64,000 nucleotides of DNA. Source: Dasypus novemcinctus (taxonomy: Eukaryota > Chordata > Mammalia > Cingulata > Dasypodidae). This document shows positions 18,090 to 31,310 of the stretch, piece after piece. The position numbers and the translations under genes were made by a program. The stretch is from positions 89,923,675-89,987,674 of the forward strand of contig NC_080683.1 in NCBI RefSeq assembly GCF_030445035.2, given 5' to 3'. The first letter of the stretch is position 1, and each line of letters begins with the position of its first letter. The notes beneath the pieces were generated by a model. It made no database searches. It was not told the origin of the DNA and saw only the letters and a program-made list of their open reading frames with translations.

Positions 18090-19070
18090 ATTTTCTATGT
18101 AGTAAATCTCAAAGAATCAACAAAATTGCACCTGGAACTAATAAGCAAGTATAACACAAGGTCACAGGATACACAGTTAATATACAAAATTAATTTGCTC
18201 TCCTATATATCAGCAATGAACAATTGGGATTTGAAATTAGAAAACAATGACATTTACAACAGCAAAACAAAAGGAAATACTTAGGTATAAATGCAACAAA
18301 ATATAAACAGGATGTACAGGACCTATATATACAAAAAGTACAGAACTCAAAGAAGATCCCAATAAATGGAAAGATATTCCATGTTCATGGACTGAAAGAG
18401 TAAATATCATTAAAATGTCAAGTCTTACAACCTGATCTACAGATTCAATGTAATCCCAATCAGGCTGTTTCGTAGATATGAACAACCTGAGTCTAAAATT
18501 AATATGGAAAGGTAAAAAGACTAGATTAGCAAATGCTGAAAAAGAACAAAGTTGGAGGACTCACACTACTGATTTCAAGACTTACCATAAAGCTACAGTA
18601 ATCAAGATATCATGGCATTAACTGATTGACTGGGTGATTAAAGGAATAACACATAGAGCAATGAAACAGAGTTGAGGTCCCAGAAATAGATCAATCTAAA
18701 TATAAGAAAATGGTCTTTGAAAAAGGAGGAAAAGCAATATGATGGAGAAATAATTGTCTGTCTTTCAATAGATGGTGCTGGAAAAAAATGAACATCCATC
18801 CATATAAAAAAAAACAAACCCACAAAAACAAACTCTAGACTTTGATTTTACATCTCTCACAAAAGTAACTCAAACTGGATCATAAACCTAAAAGTAAAAT
18901 GAAGAACTATGAACTTGCATAAGAACACATGGCAGAAAACCTAGATTCTATTGTGTTTGATCATTAGTTTTTAGGTGCAACACCAAAAGCATAATGCATG
19001 AAAGAAAAAAATTGATAAGATTGACTTCATCCAAATTTAAATAATAAATATCTGACCAAATCACCAGTAA
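18090..19070 (+). mobile_element. L1 D, ORF2 C-terminal fragment
   Basis: An older L1 fragment beginning near GTCACAGGATACACAGTTAA and running through CAAAGTTGGAGGACTCACAC to ATAAGATTGACTTCATCCAAATT. It is truncated at both ends and full of stops. Confidence 0.7.
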
Positions 19071-19654
19071 TATAAGTAAATAATCAACTGGTTTTTTTAT
19101 GTCACTCAAATCACTTTAAGTTTGGTAGATGTTTATTTCATCCAACACATGATAGCTTACACTCATTTAACTTTTTATGGACATGATAGGTTAGTATGTT
19201 TTTGTCTTTAATGTATAAAGCAGTTCTGTTAGTTGGCCAAAGCTGAGGAAGATCATTACCATAAGATAAAAAGAAGAAAGAGGTTAAAAATGATTATGTG
19301 ACTTGTTAAGGACATAGAGTTAATCAGTGGCAGCCATGAATATAAACCCAGAGCTCATATCTTATACCAGCGTACCATCTAAAATACTGACTGAAAATAT
19401 CAAGGCTGTAGTTGACTTATTGAAAAGGACCAGTCTTATAACAAAGGTAAACCATAATACTGAGAAGGACAGTGTCATTGGAAATCCAATCACACTATTA
19501 TTTCATAGATATGCTTAGTGTGAAAATAGTCCTGGCAAGCCTGGGGAGAAAAGTCAAAGACTGAATAAGCTCTGCAATTTAAAAACAAAACAACAACAAC
19601 AAAAAACAACAACCATGGCTGTCCAAATATTGTTTTGTGATTATAAATACTAAC
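19071..19654. other. Non-repetitive AT-rich DNA
   Basis: I see no gene, RNA or clear repeat. A 63-codon plus-strand frame at 19327-19518 has no recognisable motif and is best taken as chance. Confidence 0.4.
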
Positions 19655-19885
19655 ATGAGGGTTGAATCCTGATTTAGCCTGTAAGATCCTGTAAGATCCT
19701 GGCTATAAGATCCTGGGTGAGCTAACTTTTCTGGGTCTCATATTTCTCATCCGTAAAATGAACTTAATGAAGGCAGCAACATCATAGTAGCATTTTAAGT
19801 ATTAAATATATTTATATTTTAAAAAGGACTCAGAATAGTGTTCTACATCTATTGAGAACTCAATTATTTAGTATTAATTAAATGT
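19655..19885 (+). repeat. MIR SINE fragment
   Basis: MIR-type core: TGGGTGAGCTAACTTTTCTGGGTCTCATATTTCTCATC followed by AAAATGAAC..TAATG. It contains a local triplication of GTAAGATCCT near 19680-19712. Confidence 0.6.
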
Positions 19886-21782
19886 CTTGGAAAATAATTT
19901 AGTAAACTCTGTTATCAGATCAATACAGGACCAAAAGTCACTATATCTATGTGCAATGCCCACTTCAGCTAAACACTATGTGCAATGCCCACTTCAGTTG
20001 ATCTTCAACTTCTGAAGATCAGCTGTTCCTCCTGATGAACAACTCATTAGTCATGGTTCTGGTCCTGGGAAAGCTCACAAGGAGCCAACACCTTACCTTT
20101 CCCACCCTAAAAAAAAAAAAATTCATATTACCCAAATAGCTACTGAACAGTCACGAATAGATAAGTAAAAATCTTTTAGAAAGAAAAATCTTTGGTTGAA
20201 GGGTCCAAATTTGTAGGCACTTCTCTGATTAAATTTGGTTAATTTTTGCTTTTGTCTTTGAGCTATGAGAATGAAACACTGATTCTGAAGACCAGCAAAT
20301 GAACTGAATATGAACTCTTTATGAAGACTTTCATAGTAGTGATTAATGGGCTGCAAAGATTTTGAAATAAAAACCTGAAACCACAAACTAGTCATACAGT
20401 TGGCTAAATATTTTGTTTGGGTGCTCACACCCAACCTACAGATAAACTTCTGTTGACCCTGTATTCTAAACCAGGAAGGAAGGCCCGGGGTTTTCAAACG
20501 GGAAATCTGTGGTTTCGGTTTGGTCTGTCTATAAAAAGCCCTGTGGCACAAGTTCTTAACAAAGTTCATTTTCTAAGTCTCTAACCAACTGAGCATAAGG
20601 TTCTCACAGAAGTGACTTGTGACAGCTGGAATTTGGCATCAGCAGCCTCTCAGAACAGACTGCTGATCCCAGACTGATAGTTTTAAAACCCTAAAACAAA
20701 ACTGTTACCATTCCTGAAATTTGTTTCAGCAGGAGACAGGGAGGAATGTCACTGCCCCCTCATTGCTAGACGGGAGTCTCGCCCCGGTAGAGCTCTAAAG
20801 AACTTCTGGGGTCTTGACTCCTGCCTTATTCTAAGATTATGTTTCCTTTCCTTGGCAGTACACTGGCAAAACCACTTGCTTTGTTTAAATGCATGGAATG
20901 AGTGGCAAGCTCAGCAAAGGCTGATGTCAAAAGGCCATCGCCAGAGAAGAGAACTGAACAAAATGCACAAGAACTGCCAATTTGTCTATTTATTAGGAAA
21001 GTAAATTTTTAGTCCTTTCTCTTCTGTGTTCCATTGGTTTCCAGATTCTGGCTGCTCACTGAGTGGCTTCTCTTTCTGTGGCTTTCTTTCGAAGGTCCCC
21101 AGTAGTAGGATTATGGGCCATCCTGATTCAGTTGGACAACAACTTAACTGAAGTAACCTCACCTAGAGATCCTATTTATACTAAGTTGATACCCACAGGA
21201 ATGGTATAAGATTAAGAAGATGTTTTTCTGAAGTACATAATTCCAAGCCACCACAATCCTCTTTACTCTTCCCTTTTGTCTTATGTCTGAGAGCTAAATT
21301 ATTACTTTGATTTAAAAAAAAGGACAAGTCGGTAAAGAATAAGAAATTTAAATAATATTTCTTTCTTTGTAGCATTTTTGAGGAAAACATCTCTCAGGTG
21401 TGGAGCAGGATTTGATAAATTTGTGATTGGTAAAAATTAAAGAATTACATGTTTTTTGTAATGATATGGCATTTTTCCTAAGTATTTCAATTCCTCGTTG
21501 TGTGATTTTTCTAATGTGTCATCTTGGGTAAGCCTCCAAACTTCTATTTTTGTTTCCTATAACAAAATCAATAGTAATAATTAACTTTTGTGATGATCAT
21601 GAGGATCTAATGAATAAGTATTAGGATATCCTTTAAAAGCTATAAATTGACATAAATATAATAAATATAGCATCATATTGTTGCAATCTATGCTCATATT
21701 TATTCAACATCAATCCCTAAATTTTACATTGTTATTAGTAAAATAGATTTTAAAATTATATTTTATGCCCAACAATTTAAGT
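19886..21782. other. Mostly unique DNA, no gene seen
   Basis: A short direct repeat, CTATGTGCAATGCCCACTTCAG, occurs twice near 19950 and 19977. The patch 20,630-20,960 is somewhat more GC-rich. The 148-codon minus frame at 20123-20569 has no motif I recognise and no supporting signals. Confidence 0.4.
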
Positions 21783-21799
21783 CAAGATTTCTTATCTTT
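21783..21799 (+). repeat. Target duplication of the SINE at 21800
   Basis: CAAGATTTCTTATCTTT here is repeated exactly at 22156-22172. Confidence 0.85.
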
Positions 21800-22155
21800 T
21801 TTTTTTTTTAAAGATTTATTTATTTATTTAATTCCCCCCTTCCCCGGTTTTCTGTTCTCTGTGTCTATTTGCTGCCTCTTGTTTCTTTGTCCGCTTCTGT
21901 TGTGGTCAGCGGCACTGGAAGTGTGGGCGGCGCCATTCCTGGGCAGGCTGCACATTCTTTCCCGTTGGGCGGCTCGCACTCCTTGCAGGTGGGGCTGCCC
22001 TACGTGGGGGACAACCCTGCGTAGCAGGGCACTCCTTGCGCACATCAACACTGCACATGGGCCAGCTCCATACGGGTCAAGGAGGCCCGGGGTTTGAACC
22101 GCGGACCTCCCATGTGGTAGACGGACACCCTAACCACTGGGCCAAGTCCGTTTCC
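21800..22155 (-). mobile_element. DAS-like tRNA-derived SINE, full length
   Basis: On the minus strand the element begins GGAAACGGACTTGGCCCAGTG, passes a B-box-like GGTTCAAACC, and ends in an A/T-rich tail (TAAATAAATAAATCTTTAAA). It is flanked by a perfect 17-bp target duplication, showing an L1-type retroposition. It resembles the armadillo DAS family and is not a functional tRNA. Confidence 0.85.
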
Positions 22156-22178
22156 CAAGATTTCTTATCTTTATTTTA

Positions 22179-22551
22179 TCCCCTACCCAGAGATGGCTCC
22201 CTCATCTGTCTGCTTGTTGTTTCTGCTTGCTGTTTGCTCTCATTGTCTGTGCTTGTTGTCTGCTTACTGTGTCTGTTCACTGTGTCTGCTTGCTGTGTTC
22301 TCCCTGAGTCTGCTCATTGTGTCTGCCCATCTTCTTAAGAAGGCACCAGAAACTGAACTTGCGACCTCCCATGTGTGAGGTGTGTGTCCAACCACTTGAG
22401 CCACATCCGCTCCCTGCTCATTGTTTATGCTTGTTGTGTCAGCTTGTTGCATCTGCTTGTTGCATCTGTTCATCTTCTTTAGGAGGCACTGGGACCTCCC
22501 ATGTGGGAGGCAGGCCCCTATTTGCTTGAGCAACTGTCACTCCCCCCCCCC
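22179..22551 (-). mobile_element. DAS-like dimeric SINE
   Basis: Two tRNA-like heads in tandem on the minus strand, both recognisable from GACCTCCCATGTG(T/G) and GAGCCACATCCGCTCCC-like ends. The body is a TCTGCTTGTTG-type low-complexity stretch. CTTTATTTTA flanks it at 22169-22178 and 22552-22561. The left duplication overlaps the right duplication of the SINE at 21800, so it landed at that element's edge. Confidence 0.75.
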
Positions 22552-22561
22552 CTTTATTTTA

Positions 22562-25500
22562 AATAACACCAAATTGAGTAGTTTAAAAATGCCAAAAACA
22601 TGAAGAGTGATAATAAGCCAGTTGGAATCTGAAGGAGAATTATAGTAACTACCTTCTGGAAGCTGAAGGGATCAGCCGCGAGATACCTCTGAGACTGTGT
22701 GGCTCCAACATATCCCAAATGCCCCAGGAAGGAATCCTAGCCTTGAAATTTAGATTTTTAGGTCTGCATCCCTTTCAGTGGCAGGGGAAGTTATCAATGT
22801 GGATGAGTTCACAGAAAGAGTTTGCAAGATAAAAAGAAATGAATCCCAAAGATTAAATTTGAAAGGGAAGGGAAGAACAGAATTTAAGGTATGCTTAAAA
22901 AATAAAACTATCCAACCTGAAAAGCAATGCGTAGCATATTCCGAAAAGAACTTGGGCCGAATGATTTTTCTGAAACCAGATGATGAGGTTCCCAAAAGGA
23001 AAATACAATCTTCATGTCCATGTTACTGGTAAGTCAAAGAAGAGGAAAACTAAAGTAGTATAGGATAGAGGACAGTAATGAAACTGTCAGAGCAGCTTAA
23101 ATGGGATGATGAAGAAAGAAAGGCTCTAGATTTTAGTGAGATGAGATAGGAAAGGGCTGTGAGTGTGAATCATTGTTTTAAGCAGGGGAACTCTTGACAC
23201 CAAAAATGCCCTGGGGCAAAAGAGGGAGAAATTGCAATCACAGGGGAGGAAACAGGATCACTAATGGAGCAATTTCTCTTGGGGGCTAGGTGAGTGTACT
23301 TGTAAAAAGGCTTGAGAGAGAATAAGATGAGGGGAGAACAGGATAACACAGAGAGGGGAGTTTATGGATTTAGGAACAGGGAGCAGCACATAAATGAGTG
23401 TTTCTAGTTCATCCAGGAATGCATAGCTTTATTATACTTTTATAGTATATTTTGTATATGATGAAAGAGCCCAATGCAATAAAACAGAATGTGAAAATTC
23501 AAATCCTGTACTCATTTTTATGGTTAAATATTGGTCAAGAGAGGTTAAAAAGCAAACTGTTATAACTCATCCATCAGCAACTGTTAGAAACTTTTTGTTT
23601 CTACTGAAGGCTCAAAAAAAAAGTAAGATAATTTTAACAGACATATTATGATTACAACTAATGATAAATTCACATGGATTGGCTATAAGAATTCTTAAAC
23701 ATCAGAGTGGATTCCTTGTGAGACAATCAAGTATTTTATGGCTGTCTTAAACTTACGGTGTTTACTATTTTGTCTGAGACGATTTCACATTTAAACATGG
23801 ACCTTTTGCCTAAGTAGGAATAGACATGTGTCTTGTTCAAGGAACTAATCTTTGAAACATGTGAAATGATGAAACTGAATCTTACATGGCATAAACTAGT
23901 GCTCACAGATTTAAAAGCAGGACAGTGTATAAATCTTCCTCAATATTTTTCCAATCTATGTTAAAACTCACAAAATGTAAGTGCAATATTGTTTCTATAC
24001 TATTCATAGATAATAATATAAAAGAGAGAACTATTTATACTTAAGATGAGTATGCTTGGATTGAATTCTTTTTAATGAGAAAGGGATCTAGCTGTTGAGA
24101 AGTTGTTCTAAATATCCAGGGATACACATTCAATTTAATCCTTGTTATACATATATCTTAAAAACTAAATGCTTCAAGGAAACACTGAAATCTGTAGTTA
24201 CTTGGCAAGCACATATATAATATAATATTAATTTAAAATAACTTACATTTCGTCGTTGATACCTATTGATTGGATAGATTTAATTAAATTTGTTATGAAT
24301 TTGAATTTCATAGTCAAATCACATTAAACTTATGAATTAGTTAATTAAGATCATTTCAATTCCAGTCTAAATTTTATGTTGATTGAATAAATACAGAAAT
24401 GTAAATTAAACTCTTAAAGATTTTAGTAAATTGTTATTCTAGACCCTAAGAGATTGTATGTATATGTATATATCATATACATATAAATTTTTGTAAAAAT
24501 GTGCCAAGTTCCCAATCACTGAACTTGGCACATAATATCAAAATATTATGTAAATACTTTCTAACATGATTATTACTTTGGACTTGTATCTTTTTTTCCT
24601 GTTTCCTCCCTCAAGTAAGTCACAGAAATGGATGGATTTGAAATTGCAAAAAACACAAAAACCTGTAATATTGTCAAGTCTTAGACAATTCATTATGTCA
24701 TCACTATTCTTCTGTCTTTCAAATGAAGGCATCAAAGAAAACTTTAGACATAGGCCTTCCAACAGCGACTGGTAATACAAACTTTGTACCAGATACTTAG
24801 ATATTTGGAACCTGTGTCTTTATCTGAAAGGGGAGATGTTTGAAAATACTTTGAGTGAAAAAAAAAAACACTTTATAATATCATAACAACTTATGACTTA
24901 ATTTGTATAATGTCAGAATTTCCACCTGAAAATTGTTTGATCTCTAATTGTTTAGAATTGCTCATCGTTCTTAAAAATTATTTTCTCAGGAAAGAAAATA
25001 AACCATTTGGAACCAAGGTTTGCCAAATTCTAGAAAACAGCAACTCAAGAAGAAAGAATTTAATGGCATAGGATTAAGGCAGTTTTTTTTTTATTAAAAG
25101 CTAAATTATCCCATTATCTTTTGTTTTCATTATCAATAGAAAATGTACAATAGCATAAATACCCACATATCTGAATTTTTCATTATTTGCACTGTAAAAG
25201 AATAGACAATTTGCCTTAAAGCTAAGTTTTCTTGGTAAGACTTCTATAACTTCTAACCTCAAACAACTTTGTGGAAAATTGTTGATAGGATTTTTCATAC
25301 TCAGGCTAGCAGAGACCATAGTGTATGAATGTATAAGTGAGCATTGAAGTTATTAGGAATCTATGTTATTTCAACATCTATTAAGTATTACCTTAATAGA
25401 TGAGACATTAATTCATTTATGGTAATACAATAAGGCTAATTTATTGAAATTTTAAGAATGATTAGTTGCTATTTTAGACATTATCAAGCAAACTATCTCT

Positions 25501-25871
25501 TAATGCCCAGAACAGTGGGATAACTGACCTACAACAGATACTGGCTAATTTAATGCAGTAATATGATTCTTATTTAACAAGTGTGTGTATGTGTATATAT
25601 ATACATATGACAAGGAATGCATTTAAATGTTTTAAATAAAATAACGAAAATATAAACTTTACATTAAGATTAAGCCACTTCATTAAAAAGATAAAGTACA
25701 AGGATATAACAGATTTGATTTATAGATTCATATACAATACATTGATACTTTTTGAGATCCAAAAATAATTAATCTCTACTATTAAATATAGAACAGATAC
25801 TGTGGACTTAACAATGAAGCAAACTGTATATAACAGTTCAAATGAGAAAATACTCAAGAGTAACAAATGAC
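22562..25871. other. Unique AT-rich DNA, no gene seen
   Basis: The 84-codon frame at 22778-23032 is lysine-rich, shows no known domain and lacks splice or promoter support. A palindromic ATATGTATATATCATATACATAT lies near 24460-24485, and a TG/TA dinucleotide stretch near 25581-25608. Confidence 0.4.
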
Positions 25872-26255
25872 AACTTTTTAAAAAGATTTTCTTATTTTTT
25901 AATTCCTTCCCTCCCCCTCATTGTTTGTGCTTTACTCTCTGTGTCTGTTGTTGTCTGCTCCCTGTGCCTGCTTGTTTTCTTTTTAGGATGCACCAGGAAC
26001 CAAAACTCAGGACCTCCCATATGGAAGGGAGGTGCCCAATAGCTTGATAGCATCTGCTATCTGGTTGTCGTGTCTTGCCTGGTGGTTTCTCTTTGTGTCA
26101 TCTCATTGCATCATCTTGTTGCATCAGTTCATCGCACGAGCCTGTCACGTCAGCTCGCTGTCTTGCTCATCTTCTTTAGGAGGCACTAGGAACTGAACCA
26201 GGGACCTCCCATATGGTAGGTGGGCACCCAATTGCTTGAGGCACATCTGCTTCCT
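25872..26255 (-). mobile_element. DAS-like dimeric SINE, diverged
   Basis: Same architecture as 22179-22551, with two heads containing GACCTCCCATATGG(A/T)A. The tail AATAAGAAAATC.. lies at the left end. It is more diverged, and a clean target duplication is not visible. Confidence 0.75.
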
Positions 26256-28322
26256 GACTTAAATTTTTAGGGAACAAAGGCAAAGGAATTTAGTCATGCT
26301 AAATATTGAAGACTATTAAGTACATAGGAATGCTTGAGGAAAATTGGTTCTAGTGAACCAATTTTATTAATTATAGATAACCTGGGAAAATCTTAGGACT
26401 GCTAAATTTCAATATTTTGGAAGTCAGTGATAAAACATCTTGGAATCATTTAAAGTTTGACTAGCAAATTGTTGGAGTGTCTTGAAAAAAATATACTCCT
26501 GGGAAAATGCCAGTATGAATATGTTTTTCCTTTTCCAACATCTATGATAATAAATAACAATTGAAAATATGAAAATAGGGGATAGGAATGTACATTTTGG
26601 TCTTTAAGAAAAATGAGGTGGATTCTCTGTGCATATAAATTACATCCTAGGAGGTACCTTTGGAAATAGCTTGAACTCTTTAACTCACTGGCAGCCATTT
26701 AACATAGTCTTCCTTCTCCTTAATGCAGCTCCCCATGGTGCCTGTGAGAGCATAACTAGGACAGATTGCTCCTGACATTGCTTTGTAATCTAAGAAAACA
26801 AAATGAGCAAATAAAAATAAGCAAATATACATAACATTTTCTTTAATTAATGTTATTTTTAAAGAAAGCCTATCCTGCTATGAAATATAAAACATCAGCC
26901 ACATCAGATATGGCATGAAATAATTAAAACGTTCATTATGGGAAAGAAAGAGATGGATGATATAGGAATTTTAAGAGCTGTATAAAAATATTCCCCAAGC
27001 ACCTTTCCACCAAGAGAAATCAGAAACAAATTGTGTTGCCATAAATAATTCAAGCAAAATCAACAGTCTCTGGAGCTGTAATTGATGCGAGGTAAAGAAG
27101 TGGAAGGCTTTCAGAAGAATAATTTTAAGTCACCCATTTTGACACACATTTGTTATTATTTAAATATTTTATTTTAAATGCCTAAAAATGACATGCAAAA
27201 AACGAATATGTTATTTATATATTTGGATTTTAGTCATTCAAAAAATTTATTTAAAAATTATTTGTTCAACAAATAAAACTTGTTTCCCTTTCCCAATACC
27301 AAGTAGACTTTTGACAAATAATTTGGACTAGGTTTTTTAAGTTAACTTTTCCTTCCCCCTTATAGTTTTTCCAAATAGGAATACTGGCAGAAATCTTTGT
27401 ACTCAGAGCTACTTAACAACCAGAGGTTACCCATATTACAGAATAAACTCATATTTTATCTAAAAAAAAACTGTGATGTCTGAGCCACACTTGAGGAAAA
27501 TGAAGAACAAGAGTTACAACAAACGGAAGGCATGTGCCTTCCCACTTTTGAACTTTACAAAATGTAAGGAGACAAGGAAAAACTCTTAAAAGTGACATTT
27601 TATGAGGAAACTGATGAGAAATTTTAAATGTTCTCATGATAATTTAATTTGTATATTTAGTGAACTGAAATAACATGTAGATTCTCTATCATTCTCAGTC
27701 TCTGCACTAGTAGTCATTAATTGTTCTTTTGAACATTAAAAACTTGAAACCCATTATGTAATAATCTATGGTTGACTTCATTAAAAACAGAGTAAAAACT
27801 CAGTAGAATTCTTTCTCTGACTCTGAATTAGAAAGTGTAAAAATAATCCAAGGGAAGAATAACTGAAATTGAATTAATTTTCAAAACATTGCTTCCAGAG
27901 CTCCCAAATGTAAAATGAAAAATTCGATATTTCTAATGTAAGTATATATTTAAGCTATAAAACTTCCAAAAGATTTGAAAAATGGCAAAAGCTTCTGAAA
28001 CCATTCCTGCTAAAGTATTATCTTTTATGTAACTGTGATTAGATAGTTAAACCTTTTTTTTTGCTTTGTTTTATGTTTTTCATATGCATTGATTATTAAA
28101 TTTCCTACTGGATCAGTGAAGATATTCTTTTAATCCTGATAAGAAGTAACTTCTACATCTTCGGTAATATTGACATCATTCTGTGGATTTATGAATGTTT
28201 GTTTAAAGAAATTGGGTGTTTACTCTTTGTACATAACTCTGAATAAGTAGTGTTAACAACTGTAAAACATTCTGTAATGGACCTATTTACTTTATTATAA
28301 AACTTTAATTATGAATTTCTAA
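26256..28322. other. Unique AT-rich DNA, no gene seen
   Basis: Long T/A-rich stretches without recognisable coding, RNA or repeat signals. Confidence 0.4.
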
Positions 28323-28327
28323 GTATC

Positions 28328-28994
28328 TGTAGCAGTTTTGATATTATTTATGAATTCCAAAAGGAGATTTTAGATTATGTTTATAAACTAGTCTGTTCCT
28401 CTAGCAATGATACCCCTTTGATTGTATTAAATTCAGAGGTTTTCCTTTTACTTTACTAAATCAAGATTAGGGCTTTGATTCGACCATGTCATCAAGGTGA
28501 CACAGTTTGAGTCCCCGCCTCCTTGATGGACTATATAAATGGACATTCAATCAAGAAATGGAAGCAGATATATGAGAAAAGCAAGAAAGCTCCATCGACA
28601 TGGAAGAGTATCCTTCTCCAGTCCTCAGAAGAGAAATGAGCCATTCACCTGAGAGTTTACAGCTGTCGTGAAGAAACCAAAGCAGCTGAGCCTGGAAAGA
28701 AACAAGCCCTGGGAAAAGAGATGAGGCCTATGCCAGCCTACAGCTGAGATCAAAAGAAAGTGGACCCATGGAGCCTTAAGAGGGAAGAGGAAGTCTGAGC
28801 CCTCACAGAGGTCGCCCACCATCTTGTATCAACATGTGGCAACAGACTTTGTGTGAGAAAGTACCTCTTATGTACCCTGAGTTGGACTTTTTAGGGCCTT
28901 GTAACTGTAAGCTCCTAACGCAAATAAATACCCTTTATAAAAGCCAACATATTTCTGGTACTTTGCATCAGCACCCCTCTGACTGACTAATACA
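28328..28994 (+). repeat. MaLR-like solo LTR, copy 3, with target duplication
   Basis: A 667-bp LTR from TGTAGCAGTTTTGATATT to GACTAATACA. It is flanked by GTATC at 28323-28327 and at 28995-28999. TG..CA ends, the 5-bp duplication and AATAAA near 28921 identify the family as an LTR. This is the best reference copy in the window. Confidence 0.88.
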
Positions 28995-28999
28995 GTATC

Positions 29000-31197
29000 A
29001 TACACTTATTTGTTTAATCCCTTAATATTAATTTTGAATCCAAATCAACTGCATCCTTACTGTTGTAAAATACTTAGGCAAATGCTTGTCATTTTATTTC
29101 TGCCTGTACAATTTTTTATGTAGGATTTAATTCATTCAGCATAGAAAAATCTATTTTTTTCAGGTTATTTGGGAAAGAAAAGTGTTATTCAATAATTTCA
29201 TTTTTCTACTTTTCCACCAATTGTGATATTACCTCGATAAGTTGCAGAGCTGCTAAAAATGGATTGCATTTAATAAACTGGTAATTCCTGTCAGTTAAGT
29301 AAGTGGATTAACTGATTATTTTTACAGTGATTTAATTAGGCTAAATATGTGTGTTACCAAACTTACAAACCCATTCATTTATTCAAAATACAAAGATAAA
29401 ACAAAAACATTTAGTGACTATTGGGAAGTCACAGATACCTGTTAATAGCCATAGCCCAGACCTCAGTTACCCCCACCTCCTTTCTTGGGGGAGTCAGGAA
29501 CACATGCTGAGTGGTCATCCCCTGGCTTTCTGTACCCCTCACCCCCTTTTCTATTTTGAGTCCTTCCACAACCTCAGGGAGATGTTAAGTCTAATGAAAA
29601 GTCCCCCTTCACTAGACCTTAAACCTGAAATCAGGACATGCATCTCCAGATGCTTATCAAAACTGTAGCTCTCAGTGGCAGGATAAAACCTATGGATTGG
29701 TCTATCTTCTCCAACACTAAGTCGGGCAGAGCTGCTGTCTGCTGATCAGGACCGAGAACAGTTTTTGCAACCCCTGGGGATTGGCCATGGTAGGACTTCT
29801 TTCCCTGGTCTTTGGACCCATTGTGCTACATGCCAAAGGGATTATTTGCCCTTTCTAGACTCTATACTGCCAAGGTTTCTGTGCTTAAAATTTCTGTTAT
29901 ACCCTGAACCTATGTTCCCATGATGCACCGTTGTAGCAACTAGCTCCACAGTGAGTGTTTATTATATGCCAGATACTGACAATACATTAGTGGACAAGTC
30001 ACATGTGGTCTCTGCCCTCAGGCAAATTAGAATCAAGTCCACTTGTGGACTGCCTTGCCTATCATTAAGAAGAAATTACTCACTTTAGCCCAGTAGTTTG
30101 AGATGCATCATCATTGCATCTTTGTGATTATTTTAATTCTGACCTTTAGCTTCTGACCTTTTGACTGGCCAGAACTCTATAGGGAGACAACTGTCTTTTT
30201 ATGGAAAAATAGGTTGGTAAGCAACTTGGAGTGGAGAATAAATCTAAGAGAATTTGGATATTTGAAAGAGCTAAGGCAAAACTAAGCCTACACTGCTCAG
30301 TATGAGACAAATGGAGACTTTTTTTTTACTTCTGAGAGGCAGGAAGAGAAAAGAAAAAACAAGAGCAGAAAAGAAAAAAGTTAATGGAAATTCTTCTGTG
30401 GTAGGCAGTGAGATGATATTTTAGAGCAAGAACATGGGTGCTGAATGGTCAATTTGAAATTCTTTTCTTGTTGTTGACATTTCTGTAATGTCAGCATTTC
30501 TTCTACAGACTCTAACTCTCTAGTAATTCTTCTACCTTGCAAAAGCTTTGAGTGAATGAGTTGTTTCTGGAAACACATGGGTCAGTACTGGATTTTCATT
30601 TGGTTTTGACTGGTACAAACACATGTGGTACTTGAAGAAATAGAAACCCAAAGGCAGATGTGACCATCAGAACATGTGATTTCCCTGGAATTTATGAAAG
30701 TATCACAGAAAGATTTAGACCTCCAGAGAATATGGGAACCAGAGTTCAAACTAATATCCCTCAGATTTGTAAAGGCCCAGACTTGTGTTCACAATTAAGT
30801 TACCCTTATACCCCAGAATCTAAGAAGTGGCTTTCTTGCTTGTGCCTTGATCTGCATCCCAGTCCTTAGTCCCTGGTTCTATTTTGTTCATTTGCCTAGA
30901 ATTTTAGAACTGAGTTCGGACCTCCTCTTTTCAATCCCCCTGTATCTTTCAGTCATTCCTTCTTATGCTCAATTCCTTCACTCACAGTTATTATACATTT
31001 CTAGACAGAACATATGACTAGAGAATATAGTAGTTGATAAAGGTACCAAGGTGGTTAAGACCTGATCTCTGAAGGAATCAGATGGAAATATAAAGCAGTA
31101 CAATTAAGGATGATAAAGGCTAGAGCAAAGATTCCCGGGACATGCAAGAGGAAGGCCAATTCTGTTTAGATCAAGAAGATTAGCTTCTGAGTTTCAA
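29000..31197. other. Mostly unique DNA with a probable L2/MIR3 fragment
   Basis: Around 29,945-30,045 the words TTATTATATGCCAGATACTG and TCTCTGCCCTCAGGCAA look like an L2-type fragment. The 105-codon frame at 29351-29668 has no recognisable domain. Confidence 0.35.
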
Positions 31198-31310
31198 TTA
31201 GGGTGGCCAGCCATCCCGGTTTGCTTAGAAAGGCCCTGGCTTTAGAACAAGAATCCCATGTCCTTGGAAACCCGTCAGTTTTGAGAAAGCTAGGACAACT
31301 GTCACCCTAG
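31198..31310. mobile_element. Short DNA-transposon-like element (MITE)
   Basis: TTAGGGTGGCCAG at the left is mirrored by AACTGTCACCCTAG at the right, giving a terminal inverted repeat of the type (C/T)TAGGGTG, about 113 bp overall. This looks like a non-autonomous DNA transposon relic. The family is not assigned. Confidence 0.45.

Noticed and set aside
22541-22552. Run of C bases at the SINE edge as a structural signal
   Set aside because: It fits the usual C-rich start/end variation of this SINE and has no partner sequence.
22778-23032. 84-codon lysine-rich frame as a small gene
   Set aside because: No domain, no promoter or splice support, and the frame length is compatible with chance.
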